A stretch of 26,511 nt of DNA. It comes from CAYRLW01 sp964425215 (GTDB lineage Bacteria > Spirochaetota > Spirochaetia > Treponematales > Breznakiellaceae). Shown here in pieces: positions 22,359-26,511 of this stretch (its first letter is position 1; the number at the start of each line of letters is the position of its first letter). The stretch is from contig CAYRLW010000047.1 in the NCBI GenBank assembly GCA_964425215.1, positions 1-26,511 of the forward strand. The letters are read 5' to 3'. The position numbers and the translations under genes are program-made. Under the pieces are notes generated by a model. The model saw nothing but the letters and a program-made list of their open reading frames with translations. It was not told the DNA's origin and did not search any database.

Positions 22359-23525
22359 CTATCCCTTAGTCTGAATAAAGGCCCGGTACCGTTCCGGGTC
22401 GCTTTTAAAGGCGATTATGGGAGAAGTGGGATCGGCGGAAGCCTTGTCCAAGGCCCGTTCTGCCTCCAGAATAAGCCGATCCGCGTCCACCAAGCGGCCC
22501 GCCCGACTGCTCAACCCGACAACCAGATCGGCTTTATTTTCCCAATTTTCCCCGTGATCAGGGGAAGTCATTATTTTTTTTCGAAACTCTTCGGCCATAC
22601 GGATCCCATGGTCCAAATCCACGTTGGGAAGAATGATCGAAATACCGCCCCGCCCCCTTTCAAACAGAAGATCCCTAAAGGTAAAAAAGGCTATGGCCGC
22701 TTCGGTGAAATTCCGGTACGATGCTTCCCACGCGTCAACGTTAAGCCGTTCCATGATTATAAAGCAGAGGTCCTGTTCAAAGGATGCGCACCGGTGCAGT
22801 TCGGATTCCAAGCGGTCGTGGGTGTAGGATTCCCAACAGATATTGCTTCGGGATGAATACAGGCCCTGGGGTCCGCAATCATCATCGGAGTCTTGGATGT
22901 TGGGAAGCCCCATTTCGGGAATATCAAAGGGCTCTTCTTCCGCCGGGGATTCCCGGGTTGTAAAGGATTTGGTTTCCCTTTTTTTTTCCATCTCCGTAGC
23001 GGTTGTTTTGGAAAAATTGAGACTGAGGGTAACCAGGGCGACGATGAGGGCTATCAAAATTGCCCCCAGGGCTTGAATAAGAATTCCATGGATTAGCGGA
23101 TAATCGATATAATCGGCCACCGCGCTAACGGTGGCGTTTCGGATCCCCTCAACCCGCAGGGGAGAAAAGAGGGGAGACCGGGACGTACCGAATCGATAGA
23201 CAAACCGGGGGACGGAATCGACCCAGGTTAAATACCCCGTTCGTTTTTCCAACGCGTATTCGGGACCCATGGGTCCCGAAACTATTATCGCATCCAGGGT
23301 TTTCGAAGAGAGGACCGCATCCTTTATGGCGTCCTTAAAGGGTTGTTCCATGAACCCCAAAACCGACGCGGCGGAGGCCCGGTCAACCAGATCGTGGAAC
23401 TCCTGTTCCGCCAAACCTCTTCGTTCCGATACGCTGGAAACAATTCTGTACGCCGTAAAACCAAGAGCGAGCACATACACAATAGCGCAAAGAAGTGCGA
23501 CTACGGAGGTGAATTTTCGTATCAT
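22359..23525 (-). CDS. Membrane protein with degenerate GGDEF-like domain
   Basis: This 388-residue protein has two membrane segments (about 7-27 and 145-168) enclosing a sensor-sized extracytoplasmic domain, then an acidic cytoplasmic linker (175-225). The C-terminal domain follows the GGDEF layout: S-N-I-C-W-E-S-Y-T-H-D-R-L-E-S-E-L in place of T-G-L-x-N-R-R-x-F, a strand-helix core, and R-G-G-I-S-I-I-L-P (292-300) where active cyclases have G-G-D-E-F. The acidic catalytic residues are missing, so c-di-GMP synthesis is not expected. It could sense a periplasmic signal and act through protein contacts. It is read alone, divergent from the MEMO-family gene. Confidence 0.8.
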   Translation of the reverse strand: MIRKFTSVVALLCAIVYVLALGFTAYRIVSSVSERRGLAEQEFHDLVDRASAASVLGFMEQPFKDAIKDAVLSSKTLDAIIVSGPMGPEYALEKRTGYLTWVDSVPRFVYRFGTSRSPLFSPLRVEGIRNATVSAVADYIDYPLIHGILIQALGAILIALIVALVTLSLNFSKTTATEMEKKRETKSFTTRESPAEEEPFDIPEMGLPNIQDSDDDCGPQGLYSSRSNICWESYTHDRLESELHRCASFEQDLCFIIMERLNVDAWEASYRNFTEAAIAFFTFRDLLFERGRGGISIILPNVDLDHGIRMAEEFRKKIMTSPDHGENWENKADLVVGLSSRAGRLVDADRLILEAERALDKASADPTSPIIAFKSDPERYRAFIQTKG

Positions 23526-23532
23526 GTTCCTA

Positions 23533-23538
23533 ATTATA
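23533..23538 (-). promoter_or_regulatory. Consensus -10 box before the GGDEF-like gene, possibly leaderless
   Basis: TATAAT on the minus strand ends seven bases before the ATG at 23523-23525. The start of transcription would fall at or next to the start codon. No good -35 box is seen. An AGGA lies in the gap but is too close to the ATG to act in a normal way. Confidence 0.5.
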
Positions 23539-23583
23539 TACGTTTTTCTTTTTCCGTGCTAGGATAAAATTAAAGGAAATACT

Positions 23584-24420
23584 ATGAGGGAAAGAAAACG
23601 AGGTTTACCCGTGGGGTGGTACCCCGGTACCCGGCCGGAGGTGGAGGAATTTATACGGCTACACTCGTCCAAGGATTCCTTTTCCCCGAGCCGCCGCGGA
23701 ACCGCCCGAGCAAGCGTGGCACCCCACGCGGGGTGGTTTTTTTCTGGTTCCATTGCCCTAATATCCCACTGCGCCCTGGACCCTCAGGCGGAAACGGTGG
23801 TCATCGCGGGGGGGCACCTGGGGGCCCACGATTCACCCCTAGCGGCGATGGAAGATCGAATTCAAACCCCCGGGGGGTACCTGGAAATCGACGGAGAATT
23901 CAGGGACGCTCTTTTAAAGGAGCTTTCTTTCCGGGAAGATCGGTACACTGACAATACGGTAGAAGTCCAATTGCCCCTGATGGAAGTCCTGTTTCCCCGC
24001 TCAAAAATTATCTGGTTACGGTTACCCGTGAACCGGGATTCCTTTGAAATCGGAAAAACGATCCGTCGAATCGGAGAAACATTGGGACGTCGCGCCGTTT
24101 TTCTCGGCTCCACTGACTTAACCCACTACGGTCCCAACTACGATTTTCTTCCCCGGGGCCTTGGCCCCCAGGCGTTGGACTGGGTAAAAACCGTGAACGA
24201 TCGGGCCTTTATCGACGCCGTATGCTCCGGCGACCCGGACACGGTTATAACCAGGGCTTTGAAAGATTATTCCGCCTGTTCCGCCGGCGCCGTGTTGGGG
24301 GCCTTGGGGTTCGTGAACCAGGATGCGAATAAAAAAGGAACCCTTTTAGCTTACGGAACCAGCGCCGATGTCCGTATGGACGAATCCTTCGTCGGCTACG
24401 GAGCTTTGGCCTGGTTTTAG
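23584..24420 (+). CDS. MEMO family protein (AmmeMemoRadiSam system protein B)
   Basis: This 278-residue protein matches the MEMO1/AMMECR-associated family, related to extradiol dioxygenases. It has A-P-H-A-G-W-F-F-S-G at 46-55 with His48, G-G-H-L-G-A-H-D at 76-83 with His78, T-V-E-V-Q-L-P-L, T-D-L-T-H-Y-G and the late S-A-C-S-A-G-A with the conserved cysteine. The presumed metal-site His and Cys residues are therefore present. The true reaction is unknown. No AMMECR1 or radical-SAM partner lies next to it here. AAGGA six bases before the ATG supports the start. Its 3' end overlaps the opposing DUF115 gene by 75 bases. Confidence 0.88.
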   Translation: MRERKRGLPVGWYPGTRPEVEEFIRLHSSKDSFSPSRRGTARASVAPHAGWFFSGSIALISHCALDPQAETVVIAGGHLGAHDSPLAAMEDRIQTPGGYLEIDGEFRDALLKELSFREDRYTDNTVEVQLPLMEVLFPRSKIIWLRLPVNRDSFEIGKTIRRIGETLGRRAVFLGSTDLTHYGPNYDFLPRGLGPQALDWVKTVNDRAFIDAVCSGDPDTVITRALKDYSACSAGAVLGALGFVNQDANKKGTLLAYGTSADVRMDESFVGYGALAWF

Positions 24421-26073
24421 TAGCCGTTCTAGTTCCACCACGGCGAAATTTTTTACCGCTTCAATAGTTTCCCCCGCCGTCATGGCGGGGTTTTGTTTTT
24501 TCAGGGCCGCCGCAGTCGGAAGGAGGGTCATAATCAAATCCCTGCTTTCCCCTTCCAATTTGGATAAATAGGAGGCTACGGAGCCCTGAAACCCTTGCAG
24601 AGCCTGGACCCTTTTTTTGTAGGCCCGTAAAAATTCATCCGCCGTCGAAGTAGCCCGTCCCGACGAAAAGAGGGAAAGGGAGCTCCGGTTCCTTGGGGTG
24701 TATACGGTCCCCACCTGGATGGGATGCCCACGCCCTGGAACGGGAATCAGCTGGGCTCTCAATGTTTTAGATAGCCGTTCTAATTTTTTTCTATACCCTT
24801 CTAGGGGTTTCGTTTCGTATCGCCACAATCCGTTAGAGAAAACGCGATCCAAAGATTCGTTTCTAAATAAAAATTGTATAAATTCGGTCTCCAAGGGAAG
24901 CAATCGATTTTGGAATTTTTGAAAATAGGTGTGTATATAGGTTTCCCGGGCGTAACTGGCTCCTTGGGGATAGGAGAAATCGGCGCCGTATAATTCTATC
25001 TTTTCCGCTCCCAGCAGGTCCGCCAAAACTACCGCCGCGTATGTCACGTTTCCACCAGAGGTGTCTATCTGAGGAAAGGGCCGCCAATGCTGGGAAACGT
25101 ACATGGTCAAGGGATGCCCCCCCGAAAAAAAGCGGGGATTGGGGGCTTGGGACGCCACCAAGGGGGGACTTGCTAAATCTAAAAAAAGGGTGGTACCCGG
25201 GGGAATTCCCCGCATAAAGTGGTAATAACTAATGTGTTGGCAGTCGATGGAAATGACCCCATCGGGTTGAAGGTCCTGGGCTAACAGGGCAGGTAGGGAC
25301 GTATCGGTTGCTAAAAGGTAGTGGGAAGACCGCTTTTCTTTTATAAGACCTATCTGATCGTCCAGGGAAGGCCCTGCCGCGGTAATCGCAATATTCCGTA
25401 CGGGAGGCAGGGGTTCCTGAATCCGATCCGCGACCTGTACGTTACGGATAGTGTTAGAGAACCAGCGTTTGCCAAAGTACACTTGAACCGAATAATCGTC
25501 GGAAATCGCGTCGATGGCCGAACGGATCGTATCCGTGGCCCTACTAAACGTATCTTCCGCCCATTCAACCCGGGTCCGGAGGGGCAAAACGCTTATCCCC
25601 CCGAAAAGGGCGGGCTGGTAGGTCCGGAGAATAAAATCCCGCAGGGCTTTTTCATCCGGATCCACCAAAAGGCGAACCCGGGGATCTCCAAATATGTTTA
25701 TATATTCCTTTGAAGCCAGCAGTTCCGCACAGGCATCGATATCGTATTCAATTATGGCAATCCCCGTTACATCCGGGCGTTCCAGGGCCGCTTCTACCGC
25801 GAAGGCCCCCCCCAGGCCTAAAAAAACGATAAAGCCCCCGCCGCGTATGGTTTCCACAAGCCGTTTCCCCTCCCGGTGGGGGTCCATGAGCGAGTGAAGG
25901 GGGTGGGCGGCCCCACTGCTATCCACCAGGGCGGGTACCGTTTCTCCGGATCGGGAACGGAGGTTCTTATAACGGCCCCGGCTGGTAATAGCTTTGGTCA
26001 AACGCCGAGCCAGATCGGGATCCGAAGAGGCCAGGGCGAGCAAGTTACGTTCAAAAAAGTACCGTTCATCCAT
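24346..26073 (-). CDS. DUF115 / MptE-like motility-associated protein
   Basis: This 575-residue protein matches the DUF115 family (6-hydroxymethylpterin diphosphokinase MptE-like; Maf motility-associated factors). It has V-F-L-G-L-G-G-A (83-90) in an N-terminal nucleotide-binding-like part. Further motifs are the central T-A-A-G-P-S-L at 231-237 and D-G-V-I-S-I-D. The G-G-N-V-T-Y-A-A-V-V-L-A-D-L-L-G-A and L-Y-G-A-D-F-S-Y-P segment near 345-375 is the family hallmark. In flagellated bacteria Maf proteins take part in flagellin glycosylation with nonulosonic acids; whether that holds here is inference. AGGA seven bases before the ATG supports the start. It follows the partial upstream gene by nine bases. 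Confidence 0.85.
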   Translation of the reverse strand: MDERYFFERNLLALASSDPDLARRLTKAITSRGRYKNLRSRSGETVPALVDSSGAAHPLHSLMDPHREGKRLVETIRGGGFIVFLGLGGAFAVEAALERPDVTGIAIIEYDIDACAELLASKEYINIFGDPRVRLLVDPDEKALRDFILRTYQPALFGGISVLPLRTRVEWAEDTFSRATDTIRSAIDAISDDYSVQVYFGKRWFSNTIRNVQVADRIQEPLPPVRNIAITAAGPSLDDQIGLIKEKRSSHYLLATDTSLPALLAQDLQPDGVISIDCQHISYYHFMRGIPPGTTLFLDLASPPLVASQAPNPRFFSGGHPLTMYVSQHWRPFPQIDTSGGNVTYAAVVLADLLGAEKIELYGADFSYPQGASYARETYIHTYFQKFQNRLLPLETEFIQFLFRNESLDRVFSNGLWRYETKPLEGYRKKLERLSKTLRAQLIPVPGRGHPIQVGTVYTPRNRSSLSLFSSGRATSTADEFLRAYKKRVQALQGFQGSVASYLSKLEGESRDLIMTLLPTAAALKKQNPAMTAGETIEAVKNFAVVELERLLKPGQSSVADEGFVHTDIGAGSVS

Positions 26074-26082
26074 TTTGGTTTC

Positions 26083-26511
26083 CTATTCGTACCGGGCTAA
26101 ACATCGGTCGATCGTTTGTAAAACATCCCTTTGATTTTCCCCTTCGGATAAACCATAGAATAATTGTTTCAACTCTTTCAGAAGGACCGGCCCGTTATCC
26201 CCATCGTTCAAAATGTAATTGAAGTATTGACGAAGCGGGATCCCATCCCAAGGGTCTTTTGTTTGGGGTAAAAAATCGATCCAATTCCCTTGGGTAGCCG
26301 TTGGTAAAGGATCCCCTTGTTTGTCCATAAAGGGAAGAAAAGGATGACCGGGTAAAAAAGAAAATACCCGATTTTGCAAAACATCCCGATGCTGTTCAAA
26401 CCAGTGTACGTACACGTCCAGGCTCCCTCCAGAACTAATACGGTTTGACCGTTCATAGACCATTGAATACTGGGGGGAAAATCGAGAAGCTCCCTGTTCC
26501 ACGTACCAATC
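26083..26511 (-). CDS. Unrecognised protein, 5' end outside window
   Basis: The C-terminal 142 residues of a longer gene are visible; the frame is open to the right edge without a credible start, and a GTG at 26500-26502 is probably internal. I recognise no domain. The fragment is rich in aromatic residues (F-S-P-Q-Y-S-M-V-Y-E-R, V-Y-V-H-W-F-E-Q-H), then N-R-V-F-S-F-L-P-G-H-P-F-L-P-F-M, and ends with an acidic helix-like tail. There is no membrane segment. It lies nine bases upstream of the DUF115 gene, so a shared role in envelope or flagellar modification is possible but only by context. Confidence 0.65.
   Translation of the reverse strand, partial: DWYVEQGASRFSPQYSMVYERSNRISSGGSLDVYVHWFEQHRDVLQNRVFSFLPGHPFLPFMDKQGDPLPTATQGNWIDFLPQTKDPWDGIPLRQYFNYILNDGDNGPVLLKELKQLFYGLSEGENQRDVLQTIDRCLARYE

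Overview
The window looks like chromosome from a treponeme-type spirochaete, perhaps of the termite-gut Treponema group. That placement is inferred from the gene set and its style: a DUF115 motility-associated protein, an Asp23-domain P-loop protein, an Rnf-like operon, a GldA/F/G-like ABC exporter with DUF4340, a near-even base composition and tightly packed genes. There is no rRNA, tRNA, CRISPR array, transposase or phage gene. Both ends cut through genes.

Layout. 1-3028 (minus): an RluA-type pseudouridine synthase, a P-loop/Asp23 fusion and a secreted TPR protein, tightly coupled. 3091-9055 (plus): a seven-gene operon of a divergent-PAP2 membrane protein, an unknown polytopic protein and rnfC-D-(G)-E-A, with five consecutive ATGA stop/start overlaps. 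9151-11151 (plus): a GH57-like protein. 11277-13223 (minus): a secreted CpdB-type nucleotidase. 13224-13573: a 350-base gap filled with inverted repeats. 13574-17040 (plus): metG and a FemAB-like gene. 17066-22319 (plus): RNase Z followed by a four-gene ABC/auxiliary module. 22359-23525 (minus): a membrane protein with a decayed GGDEF domain. 23584-24420 (plus): a MEMO-family protein. 24346-26511 (minus): a DUF115 protein and an unrecognised partial gene.

The strongest observation is the Rnf-like operon. All reading frames are intact and coupled, yet nearly every canonical cofactor site is gone. RnfC lacks the glycine-rich FMN/NADH loop. The RnfD flavin-threonine site is altered. The protein in the RnfG position has no S/T-G-A-T motif. 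RnfE and RnfA contain no cysteine, so the membrane [2Fe-2S] site cannot form. No rnfB follows. Only the two [4Fe-4S] motifs of RnfC remain. This suggests a conserved membrane complex on the Rnf scaffold whose work is not NADH:ferredoxin oxidoreduction in the usual way, with the upstream polytopic protein as a possible extra subunit.

Other points of interest: a GH57-like protein missing both catalytic carboxylates; a family of related inverted repeats, one copy overlapping the nucleotidase promoter; several promoters so close to their start codons that the mRNAs should be leaderless (metG, rnz, the GGDEF-like gene, perhaps rluA); and several other degenerate-enzyme domains.
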